Below are positions 1-11,153 of a stretch of DNA of 64,000 nt, piece after piece. Source of the DNA: Sipunculus nudus (lineage: Eukaryota; Annelida; Sipuncula; Golfingiida; Sipunculidae); contig CM049307.1 in assembly GCA_026874595.1 (NCBI GenBank), forward strand, positions 26,884,362-26,948,361. Direction: 5' to 3'. Below the pieces are notes generated by a model, which saw nothing but the letters and a program-made list of their open reading frames with translations, was not told where the DNA came from and made no database searches. Position numbers and translations under genes: made by a program. The first letter of the stretch is position 1, and each line of letters starts with the position of its first letter.

Positions 1-1899
1 GTTTGTTTGGCATGAAGCATAAATGGCATACATAAAATATGCGGATCCATGCTAGGTGCAATTCCAGGCCTGATCTGGTAAAAAGCAGTAGCTTTCCTTG
101 AAATAAAGAGTGAAAAAAAGAGTTAAATGTAGCGGTAATTGGCCATTTTTTAACACAAACTGAATAAAGATGTGCATTGCATACTAAGTATGTGTATATG
201 TATCGTTCAAAAAGTCAGAAACATATCCTGCACATCCGCCTAAATGAAGATAAGGACATTGACACGTCATGACACATACTGGACATTTTCACACACAAAA
301 ATAGCGGAATGGCCCATTCTTGTTCTAACTGGACTGTCAAAGCAGGCGATAAAAAGTATGTATTAATTTTTTTTTCTTTTAATAGGCGTTAAAAAAGGAA
401 TCTGGACGGATGTTTTGATTTAATTTTACTTTAACCAACTTAGTTCGTAGTCATGAGCTGACATTCCTTGCATAAGTTACAGTCAAATAACAGGCCCGAC
501 TTCGTCGTGGGACTGGACAGCCCAACGCCCGACGCCAGAAACGATATTCTGTAGTTTGTCCAGCATCACGTGACGCTAAAATAAAAAAAAAATAGAATTG
601 TTGTATTTCATTCATTTGGTACACTACACAGTATATTATAGAAGAACAATATACGCAATGTGATTTATATCATAATAATGATTGTATCTAATATATTGTA
701 GCATATATTTTAGATCTGAAACGCGCAGCTCATTTCAGTTTAACAGATTCAAAATCAAACAGTAAACTAGTGGGTCCAGTGATACTAGTGTCCATATTTG
801 TTCAACATGTCAGAGAGATCTTACAGTTTGATATCAAAAACGTTAAAAAGAATGGAAATTAGGAGGAAGCAGGTTAAAATTCAATCCGACAAGCTTTCCC
901 ACAAACTTCCCAAATAGATTCATGTAGCTGTTGGTATTTACATTGAATTGGACTGCCTCGTGGACCGTTACACAGACTCACAAATACACATAAGTGTCTT
1001 GTCATTAGTATCTTAAATACTTCACCTTTGGTCCATAACTCTTTAAGTTACTCTTTTTTTACAAGAGTACATATACGGTACCTTGTACAGACATTAACGA
1101 CTGTGTCACACTAGTTCATAAAATACAGTGTCTGGCGCAAAGATCCTTGGTCGGTAGTAATAAAGATATTTCTTGTTTGAGAGCCGAAACACATTCAGAA
1201 TGTGAAAAAAAAATTAGATAAAATACTAAACATATGTACTGGTCGGTATATACACATATTATATAGATATCTCTGACTTTGCCACTGAAAATTAATATAC
1301 CTATTTAAAATACTCATTTAAACGTCATTAACTACATTTCTGTGCCACCCTAAAAATGTGTCATTGTTCATACTACTGTAGCTGTGAGATGACGGATGGG
1401 TTTGACGACACAGCGTGAGTAATCGTCCCATCCCTCAATCTCACGCTCTTCTGCTTCTTTTGTGCAACGAGCTCCTCCAACCCGTGTTGTCATAGTCCAC
1501 CTGACAGGAATACAACAGTACTACGCTGTCAACTATACGTAACTCAAAGGGTTTCTTTATACAATGTAGTATGTAAAATATATTGCACAGGAGAAAGGTT
1601 ACAGGGGTCCTTACAAAGTCTGTACAGAACGCTTGTGAATCAGTGTATATCTATTGCATATCTTTAATGTGAATTATAACATAATGTTTTACTTTGCTGA
1701 GGACCCTTATTATGAATGATTTTTGTGTGAAGCTGAAAAGAAAACAATTTCTTTTTTATATATTTATTCTTGTTAAAAATTAATATACATGTACACATAC
1801 ATTTTGACTGATGATTAACACATAATTACACTAGAGGCTATACGAAAATAAGCCACTGAATATTTATCCAGGTCCTCACCCGCTTCACGGCATCGCAAA
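1..1899. other. Left flank, no gene seen
   Basis: AT-rich DNA outside the duplication. No conserved protein frame, RNA gene or clear repeat recognised. Confidence 0.5.
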
Positions 1900-2344
1900 C
1901 TGAGATGAAAAATCAAGTAAAACCGTGTTCAATAGAAAAATCTCGGCTTCATTGGAAGTAGAAGCATATCTTTTATTACATGAAGAATGGTCGATTTTAC
2001 GTAAGAGTAAAACACTTTAAAATGGCATCAGGAAATTATTATGCTTCACCAAAAGTGAAAGGGGTTACATAAGTGGGTCAAGGGTGGGTCCGGGCCCTCT
2101 TTTTTCCAGCCGCCGCAACCTTTCAAGGGGTTTCAGACCATTTTTGCAGCCTGAACTCCCTTTCCGGATCTTGGGACCTTTTATGAGATTTTGTCCTTAG
2201 TCCTCCTGGGTTGGTCCCCTCCTTTTCCTAAGTCCTGAATTCGCCCTTGTGTTATACATCATCGCAAATTTAATTCCATGTGAAATCCGAAAACCATGTG
2301 TCCTCTTCTTCTTTCAATATCCAGGACATAGTTTGACCACTCTC

Positions 2345-2562
2345 TGAACTTTGGTGTGGCCCTTCAGAGGCAATAAATTCCCTGCCATGTCACGGAGATA
2401 TGGCGCTCGGTAGTCGGAAAGGGTGGAGGAAACCGGAGGACCCGAAGAAAACCACCGGCCTTTGACGGGCCACTACAACCCACTCTCATTGCCACGCCAG
2501 ATATCGAACACGAGTCGCCAGCGGAGAAGGACGAGCGTTTTACCACTCAGCTATCCAGGCAA
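2345..2562 (-). mobile_element. tRNA-derived SINE
   Basis: On the minus strand a tRNA-like head has box A (TAGCTGAGTGG, near 2544-2555) and a box B-like GTTCGATATCT (near 2500-2512). The body carries GAGAGTGGGTTGTAGTGG and a GGTGGTTTTCTTCGGGTC segment. Copy B runs from the left flank into other sequence without it, so it inserted in copy A. Related fragments lie at 3121-3250 and 37590-37745. Confidence 0.7.
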
Positions 2563-2639
2563 GTATAATGACTCGTGAATGAATTCTCGGGTTTTGTTGG
2601 TATTAAAATTTTACTAAATTTGCCTTTGTATGCTACTAA

Positions 2640-4430
2640 ATCGACCAGCTGCCATTATTTGTTGAATGCTGCACAGTAGTTGCATAATTTTTTATTGTTA
2701 TTAAATGAAATTGTCATTTCCTTGGCCAGGTTTGTCTGTTTTGTCATGCCTTTCGAATTTTAGAACAGTTTGTATTGCAATATTTCATATTTCTTCCTTT
2801 TAAATTCACTTCATATACATGCTAACGAATCCAATTGCTTGAAATAAGTGACTGGTACAAGAAACGTGCCTGTCAACATTTTAGGAATTAAATTAGGAGC
2901 TTCATATATCCGTAAACACTAATCATTAGGATATTTAAACCTACATACATTTAATTAGATTTTACGATTAACTTAACTTCCATGTAAACCTCTGTGAGTG
3001 CAATTACTGCATACAACCAGCTGTGCTGATATTTAATATACATGTAAATTTTAAGTACTTGATCCTTGTTTCAATGTAATGAAATGGAAAGTCGAGTATT
3101 TTTATACCTCTATTTTATATCTCCATTGGTTGTAGTTGCCCACCCAAGCTCGCTGGTTTTCTCCGTATCTTCCGATTACCTCCATCCCTTATACCACTGA
3201 ACGCCATCATCCGAGCCATGGAGAGTGGCTTGAAAATCAATAAAAACTAACTGTATGATCCATATAAATATATATGAAAATAAATTATATTACACAATAC
3301 AAATATAATCAACTTTATCTTGTTTGTAATATTTAATCAGACAGATGCTCACACCTGTCAGCTGGATAGATTCTATGACTTCTATATACGAACATGATAT
3401 TAAATCTTACGTTCAACTAAATATTCATGTAAATCTTTTGGGAAATATCAAATAATTGTGCAGAAAATAAATATACATGTTCTAGTCACATGTATTTTAA
3501 AAACCATGTCTGTTTAACGAAAATACTCTTATTAGTAATTTATTTAGACTACATGCGTACAGGATACGCATATATGTAATGGCCCAAACCTGTTTCCTGT
3601 ACAGATTCTATGCTTCTTTGGCCATGAGTTGATGGTGCAGCTTTCAGACTGTGTACCGGTATGAAGACAGAATACGCATACACTTGGAGGCACGCAACGT
3701 GATGTTGTATGCTGTCTTTGTACTTTGGCAATGAATGCATGATATAATAATGTATGTAGAAACATTTTGCAGATTGCTAATTGTATGGTGATGATGCAGA
3801 CTTCACACTGTAAGCCCGAATGAAAGAATCAACATAATTGTCGGTAAGGTATCAATAAGTACCTTACTAACGAATAGGCATTTATATTGCTTGATTTTAT
3901 GGTGTGAACAATATACTCTCATTGCTAACGTTATGTACATTTTTTTAAATTCAAGTAGTACATTCATTAATTACTAGAATAGTTTACCATATGAACTTAA
4001 CTTCAGGAGTCGGTGCTGCCAGTTTTCAAGCTAGCTGATCTTTTCTGGATGTATGCTAAAATAATGGAAGAGCAAGGAAATTAAAGATGTAATACTGTAA
4101 TACAAAGAAAAAATATAATACACCCTCAGGTTCCAGACACGCTTTTTATCTTCATTACATCAACATTCAGTGCAATGTTTGTTTGAGTTTTCGTCGACTT
4201 AATTGATGATTGTATAGTTTCTGTCCTTTCAGCTTCCAGGCTCTGGCAACCTTTGTACAATCAAGTTTTCTCTTAATGCCATATTTAATTAGAATGCTTG
4301 GGAAACTCCATCAAGTGAACATATATTGATGGGCATAGACTGTTTCTGAATATTATTATTGTATATTATTAATACAGGAAAGAACAGTTTATTATATCAA
4401 ATTTTGTAATATTGCCAGCAACTTTTTTAT
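2640..4430 (-). repeat. Dispersed repeat D
   Basis: Segments of this stretch recur in inverted order at 39500-41170: 2890-2960 matches 40910-40975, 3580-3740 matches 40130-40310, and 4110-4340 matches 39660-39770. A same-strand partial copy of 3600-3740 is at 38840-38980. No coding capacity recognised; probably a nonautonomous mobile element. Confidence 0.5.
3121..3250 (+). mobile_element. SINE fragment (body and tail)
   Basis: Carries GGTTGTAGTTGCCCACC, GGTTTTCTCCGTATCTTCC and ATCCGAGCCATGGAGAGTGG, the same body parts as the SINE copies at 2345-2562 and 37590-37745, without the tRNA-like head. Confidence 0.5.
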
Positions 4431-4479
4431 TCTACCTGATTATTTTTTTTATTTGTCAGGATAAGAGCTTTTTGCTTCT

Positions 4480-6050
4480 AATAACAAGTGACCCATGGGT
4501 CATGACGCTCAGCCGACTGGCATGTTGACAAAAAATCCTTGCACAGGCAACATATCGAGATAATATGATGGCATCATAGTTCATGCATAGTACCTCAAGT
4601 TTTTAAGACCCATGGCACACCAAATTTGATGACAATTCATCCAGTCTTTCCTGAGGAATCTAGCAATTTGTATGTATTTTGCATTATTTCTGGAGTGCTC
4701 AAACATGGCCTGTAAATCATATAATATAGGTCACAGTGGCCTAATTTCAGTGTTTTTGGAAGAACTCTCAGGATGTCAAGTAAGAAGATTCTAGGTCCAA
4801 TGGTAATGATTTGTGCCTTGCTTTGGTATCAAATTTTCAATTATTCTGGGGGGGGGGGGGTGCTTATAAGCCCCATAGCTTGGAGAATATGGGTAACAGA
4901 GACCTTATTTCAGGTTTCTAAGAAGACTTTTATGGACCTCCCTGGATGTCAAAATAAAAGATTCTAGGTCCAAAGGTTATGATTTGTTCCCTACTTTGAA
5001 ATCAAATTTTCCATTATTCTGGGGGGGGGGGGGTATTTAAAAGCCCAATAGCTTGGAAAATACGGGTAACAGAGACACAAATCATGGTGATCAGTGCATT
5101 AGTTGTTAAGATACTTGAGCTTTTGTATAAAATTTTTCATTATTCTGGAGGGGGGGGGGGGTACTTCGAAGCCCCATAGCTCTAAGGTTTAGGGTAACAG
5201 AGACCTAATTTTAGGTTTCCAAGAAGACCTTTCATTGGCCTCTCTGCATATCAAGATAAAAGATTCTAGGTTCAGTCATTATGATTTGCGCCCTGCTAAC
5301 AGATGAACGCATCCTTTTACGTCTCAACAATAGAGAAAAAAGATCATAAAAAATTCGAAAAAATACAGGTGGCGCCACCAGTCTGCAATAACTGATGAAA
5401 CACTCCTTGATCAATATCCATGCAAAGAATCATGGAAATTAAAGCATTAGTTGTTCAGATACTTGAGCTTTTGTATCAAATTTTCCATCATTCTGGGGGT
5501 ACTTCTAAGCCCAATAGCTCTTAGATTTTGGGAAACAAAGATCTAATTTTAGGTTTCAGGGAGACTTTTCATTGGCCTCCCTGCATGTCAAGATACAAGA
5601 TTCTAGGTCCAGTAGTTACAATTTGTTCCCGTTAAGAGATGACCGCATCTTTTAAAGTCTCAAAAAATAGAGAGAAAAAATCATATAACAATTGAAAATA
5701 TACAGGTGGCGCCACAGGTCTGCAGAAACTGATGTAACACTCCTTGATAAATATCCATGTAAAGAATAATAGTGATAAATGCATTAGCAGTTTTTATACT
5801 TGAGCTTTTATATCCTTTATCCTTGGGGGTACGAAGGGGCCCCATAGCTCGAAAAATAAAGGTAACAGAGAGCTAATTCCAAGTTTCAAAGGAGATTTTT
5901 CATGGACCTCTCTGGATGTCAAGTAAGAAGATTCCAGGTCCAGCAGTTACGATTTGTGCCAAGTTAACGGACAGACGGCCGGACGACTGGACGGCCGCAG
6001 GACAAAGAGTGATTGCTATTAAGCTCAGATGACTTACATTCAGCTCAGCT
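4480..6050 (-). mobile_element. Helentron-like nonautonomous element E0
   Basis: The left end reads AACAAGTGACCCATGGGTCA, a hairpin terminus. The right end has a GACGGCCGGACGACTGGACG tract, then a degenerate AGCTCAG palindrome region. The core has about five imperfect repeats of ~150-340 bp with G runs (4850, 5022, 5150, 5495, 5825) and GGTGGCGCCACC (5369, 5704). The layout matches E1 at 26798 in opposite orientation. Confidence 0.6.
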
Positions 6051-6059
6051 AAAAAAACA

Positions 6060-9000
6060 CAATATCAACTTACTAGCTATTGGTTCTAATGTGCAAGGCT
6101 CAGAGCGATATACAATGTTGCCTCGTGTGCACATGGGGATAAATCAATTTGAATAATTGTAATAACTATTAGGACTACATTAATAAAAAAAGGTGTGCAC
6201 TCTGTAAGCAAATGAACTATTTTAGACAAAATACGTGAAATGCAAAGTCAATTTTAGCTTACTGATAAACATCATCTTCCATATGAGCAAAGTTGCAAGT
6301 AAGCTACAAACCGAACAATAACATAAAGTGTGTTGTTTTCAGCATATTAGAGTCATTTTTGGACAGAATTAATGAATGTGCCTATATATAATGGCAATGG
6401 CTAACTTACATGCATGAGACAAAAGAAATATTAATTCAATGTTGCATTTTAGATGTAACATATTGCACCTGTTTAACGTATCTCACATAATCACATTACA
6501 GTTTCGTTTATATAAAGGTACAGGCCACAGACGTATCATGACAACCGAGCTAATATTTTTAGATTGAATATAATAACGTGTCTCAAGGGTGAAATGCAGT
6601 GACACTTTGACTGTCCTGGATTTTATGTACACCTTCTGTCGGTCTTTCGTGCTGTAATTTTCCTGAGCAACTTTCATCCTTGAGAGAGAAGTCAGGTATA
6701 CGAAGACGCAAACTTTCGCAAACTCTGTCTAATACAACTCTAACAGGCTACTAATGTTGAACACTTGCAATGAACCCAGTCGTAATGAACCCAGCACCTG
6801 CGGGAGTTAAGCCAGGTATGAAATATTAACACCGGTCTCCATATAAAGGAAACTTGTGGTGTGGTGGTGTCTCCATTTCCCATCGTGCCACGCACACAAT
6901 CGACCATAACGCCTTGGACGAGAAAAAGAACATATCCCAGTGACCTGCTCCGCCCGTCTCGCGTCGCCATGGCATTGCTTCTCCCTTGTATGATATATGT
7001 ATGGTGAGTGAGATATGTTTATCTATAAACAAAAATCATACACATCTTAAACTGTATTTCAAAACGTTTTTAAAATTACATTAATTAAGAAAGTACAAAC
7101 TTTGCAGCTCTATCGACCGGGATGTAACGGGGCTTTGTAATTTTTGTACAAACATTTATCGAGGACCGAGTAAAAATTTAATAAGAACCCGATTGAAATA
7201 GATATTAAAGTTCTATTTTTTCCTTGTACAAATTAAGTTACTATTTTAATTCTCGTACTCATTTAATCAACTCAGAATATTTTATAGTTAACACGTCTCT
7301 GTCACTCAAGAATACCATTGTTACCTCAGTATCCAAATGTGGTAATCCACAGTCTTTTTATTCCTTCGCTGTGGATCCTTTATATAGGCCCTATTGAGAG
7401 TACTGTTATATCCAGTTATCTGACAAAAATTCCTTCATGGATTTTTCTAAATGTCCTGATAAAGGTGAGATGTACGAAGGTATAAAATTTCAGTGATTTC
7501 GGTGAATTTTTTTTAAAGCAACAATTAAATATATTATTGTTGTACAGACAAAGAAAATGATACTTAGTTTAAGAGTGTTTGTAATATATATTTAATGTTA
7601 AATCAATATCCTCAACCCATCTTTGGAAAAGTGTTATCTGGAATTACAAGCATTTTTAACTTTATTGTTTTCATAAGAATTAAAGCCCTGTTTTCAGGAC
7701 TAGGTTTTTCTCAAAATGCGTAAGGAAACTACATTGGATATGTCAATATGCACATGAAATTTGTGCATTAATCTAAGTCTCTTAATTCAGTATAGAAGTA
7801 GAAAGTGAAGAGACGCCAGAATGTCCTTTCCTAGAATTTCTAGTTAGCTACATTACTAATTAAGCTAATCGCTCCTTATATATTCAACATTTTGATCATT
7901 TTTACACAGGGGCATCAGACAAAATTTACTATCTAGTGGTTTTGAAGAAGCCAATTTCATGGAATATATAAACACGTGAACGATATTAATCATTCTTCAG
8001 ACTGAAAAGTCGCGTCCTCTTTACAACCATGTCCTCAAGGTCATTACACAAGAAACACTACAGAGAAAGCACTTCGACACACCACCGTACCTGTCATCAG
8101 CTGACTTTAATTCTCATTAATTCACTTGCACGCTTTTGTATGAGCTTATGTATAAAGCTCATAAGGCATAAATCATCTGTATCTAACCTTTGTTCCTTGG
8201 CTTATGACCCTTTTTTGTCAAGTTTCATTGGATTTCTTTGATAACTTTAAAAGTTTTTGTGCGGACAAACATACAGAAACACAGACAGACGGACGACCAT
8301 AATCTCTGTCATATATTTTGGGTGTGGTAACTGCAAGCTACTAACGCCTGCCTTGTTACAAACATTTATATAAACCTTGTTCAGCCTGCATGTTGAAATG
8401 CTCCAGTTACACCGTCAAGATTACAAAAAAATGCGTAAAAAAACTTGGCGTGAAAACAATATGTATCAGTCATAGATTTCCCAGTGACACATATTAAGAT
8501 TATTTGTGCTCTCAGCACTTGCACCTACATTCACACCAGTGACTCAGTTTACTTTTGCAGTCGTGTACGTACCATTTGAAAGCTTCGTTCGATTTGGTCA
8601 AGAATCGGTCTGTAAATGATGCTTCACAGGTTATAAAGCTGAGGTTAATGTTAATGTGTGGTTGATTAACGTGTGCACGTTAGTCTTCAGACGGACATCA
8701 AGATTAACCCGAGCGATCCGGCTGACATTGTCCTCATGGCACGGGGAACAGACATATTTATAGTCATATGTATGCGAGAAGCTGTTTATAAATCATATAT
8801 ATGAAAGAAGCCATCAGTTTTATGTAGAGTCCCGTAAATTTATTAGACTTGTCTTTTAAATTATATTTATTCTGTAATCTGACCACATTTTCTTCCCAAA
8901 ATTAGATTTTTGCGTAGGATACTGGATTATCGTAAATTAAATACTAGAATTTTATTCTGATATAAATTTCATATAATGGCCCCGGCCTTTTATAGTGCAA

Positions 9001-10989
9001 GCTGTTGATCTTTGTGACCAAAGTTCATGTGTGAAAACGAAAACTGTCTGGTTTACATTTTTATCATCTTTCCTAACCACAGTTTTCACGTCTGAGTTCC
9101 GTTGTATGAACGAAAATGGAGCGGATGACACGGTAGGGTAGTTTTGTGTACCTGTACAATCATAGGTTGAGGGGCGGATCCAGGATTTAGAAATATTGGG
9201 TTCCATCCAGGGGGGGCTAATTAAAACTGAAAGATATCCTCAATCCAGGATAAACGGAAGGACCAGGCAGCAAAATAAATGGTTTGATCCCTTCCAGCGA
9301 TAGTAAAGGGGTTAGTCTGGACCCCCCCCCCCCCCCCATCCGTTACTGAGGTGTATTGAGCGTCCGTTGAGTATCCGTGTTTGTTAGCTAGTGTTTTTTA
9401 GCTCACTACTGACATTCACTACAGCATTGTACTGTCGCTTCTTCGTAAACAGTGACTTCGTTTTCAGCTCATGTTTCTCGTGTTAAAGTAACATCGTGTT
9501 AGTCGATCCAACGGTATAAAAACAGCATCGGTCTAGTTAGTTTCCTTAACTTTCTAGGGTGAACATAGAACTTGGCATTGATCACTGTCATGTTGTAGGC
9601 AAAGCAAACCAAATGCTTCCTGTAATTCATGATAGAACTGGGGGTCATTTTTGTATGTGCTCTCAACGGTAAGCACTTTTGCATTGTGTGATACAAAGGT
9701 TAAAAGTCCTTGACGATATCGCATTGCTGTAGGGGTATTGGGTACAGCACAGTAACCCCAGCCCAAAGCCTGTCTCATGTCTCCGTCCTGCCTGTTATAA
9801 TTATACACAATAGGGCCTAAACCTGAATCCATTCTCAGTGTTACATGTTATTAGCACAATATTTTACATCAGCTCGATCAAAATCCATTTCTCAATGAAT
9901 CTTGTTGTGAATACATCACATTGCGTAAACCCAGCTCAATGTTTCAACATTGAAAGTTGTGGATAAACTGACCAGGTCGGTATAAACTTTAATATGACGA
10001 TATGGCAAAATCTATGATAGATGCTGCCATCTGACGACAAAGAGTGTGACTGTTTCTCTGGTGTCATACTTTTCTAACTTGTTGGTACATATGCATAGGT
10101 CGACAATGAAAATTATGTACATGGCATTAAGAAAGCATCATCTACATAACAGTCAACATTTAAAAGCTTTGAAAAGCCTCTGCTCACAAAAGATATCTTC
10201 TAGATAGTCAAAGCGCATGACTTTTGACAGAAAGTGAAGAACTTTGGTCGTGTGAGTAGCCCTGTCATTAATCAGAATAAGAACTAAAGAGTCACTAAAG
10301 TTTATTTATCATCAGCTTTAAAACATAAAAAAATAAAATGAAATAAAAACCTTTCCGTGAAAATTCTGTAAGTCTGGAAGAAACGATTCACTTGAAGTGT
10401 CATTCCATCAAAGTATTATTCTGACGGGGTTTATCGAATTCTAATAACCCCTACATGATACAGCCATCTCCCTTGTTTTTAGACTATGTAATTCCTGGCT
10501 TACTCTAGGTTCATATGAATGGACTATAGTTAATTTTTGCTACGAGAATTTCTTATAACACATTTATGAAGGAAGTATGAACTTATTTATCTTACAAGTT
10601 GTTATTTAACACGGTTCATGTCGAATGTTGACGACAAACATAAAAAAAACGTGGTTGAACTGAGCATGCGCGTAAGTTGAAAGGTCATAAGGTATTGTTG
10701 GCGAGAGCATGTACAGAACCACCATCTTTTGTCATGTGCAAAGTGATGCTTCGTGTGATTTGTCGTCCATTGTTCATGTTTGGCCTGTTTGGATAACGAT
10801 CGGCGGCCATTTTAAATTTTCCATTATGGGCCTGTTTGGATTACGGTTTACAAGACTGTTAAATACACGTCAGATATCGAAACAGAACTGAAAACATGTT
10901 ACGTTGACTTGCTCAGTCAAATCTGTGACACATTTTATTTGTGTGATCTCCTCAAATATTCACCAGTTTCTTCTTTCTTTTAATTTTAG
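6060..10989. other. 5' flank of receptor copy A
   Basis: Mostly collinear with 31690-43216. No receptor exon 1 was recognised. GAGCATGCGCG at 10662-10672 lies in a 22-nt block identical to copy B at 42811-42832 and may mark a promoter. A protein-like minus frame sits at 9554-9832. Confidence 0.5.
9554..9832 (-). pseudogene. Possible exon remnant of an unrecognised protein
   Basis: Minus-strand open frame of 92 codons with a protein-like composition (GWGYCAVPNTPTAMRYRQG, HNAKVLTVESTYKNDPQFYH). The matching region of copy B (about 41700-41985) keeps NRQDGDM-G-LGWGYCAVP but is then broken by stops and shifts. No family recognised. It may be an old gene or transposon fragment carried by the duplicated block; no clear splice sites. 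Confidence 0.3.
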
Positions 10990-11153
10990 GCTCATAACAT
11001 GCGCCAACTCACAGACAAACTCCAGTCAGTGGGTGACGACGTACGCAACCACGGAGCCGTACACACGGCGACCTGTAACAGACACGGAGACGGTGGTCGC
11101 TCTACTGGACAGTCCGGCCTACGACAAGTTTGTCCGACCCAACGAAAAAGACG
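10990..11153 (+). CDS. Receptor copy A, exon 2 (N-terminal extracellular region)
   Basis: Follows a pyrimidine-rich tract ending in TTTTAG and ends at G|GTACGT. The frame gives LITCANSQ, probably the end of a signal peptide, then a Ser/Thr-rich stretch with an NSS glycosylation sequon, then YDKFVRPNEKD, which matches the start of the conserved ligand-binding domain. It begins in the last base of a codon, so an exon 1 is expected. The reading frame is open further upstream to a Met at 10904, but that part is not conserved in copy B, so a splice acceptor is preferred. Confidence 0.7.
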
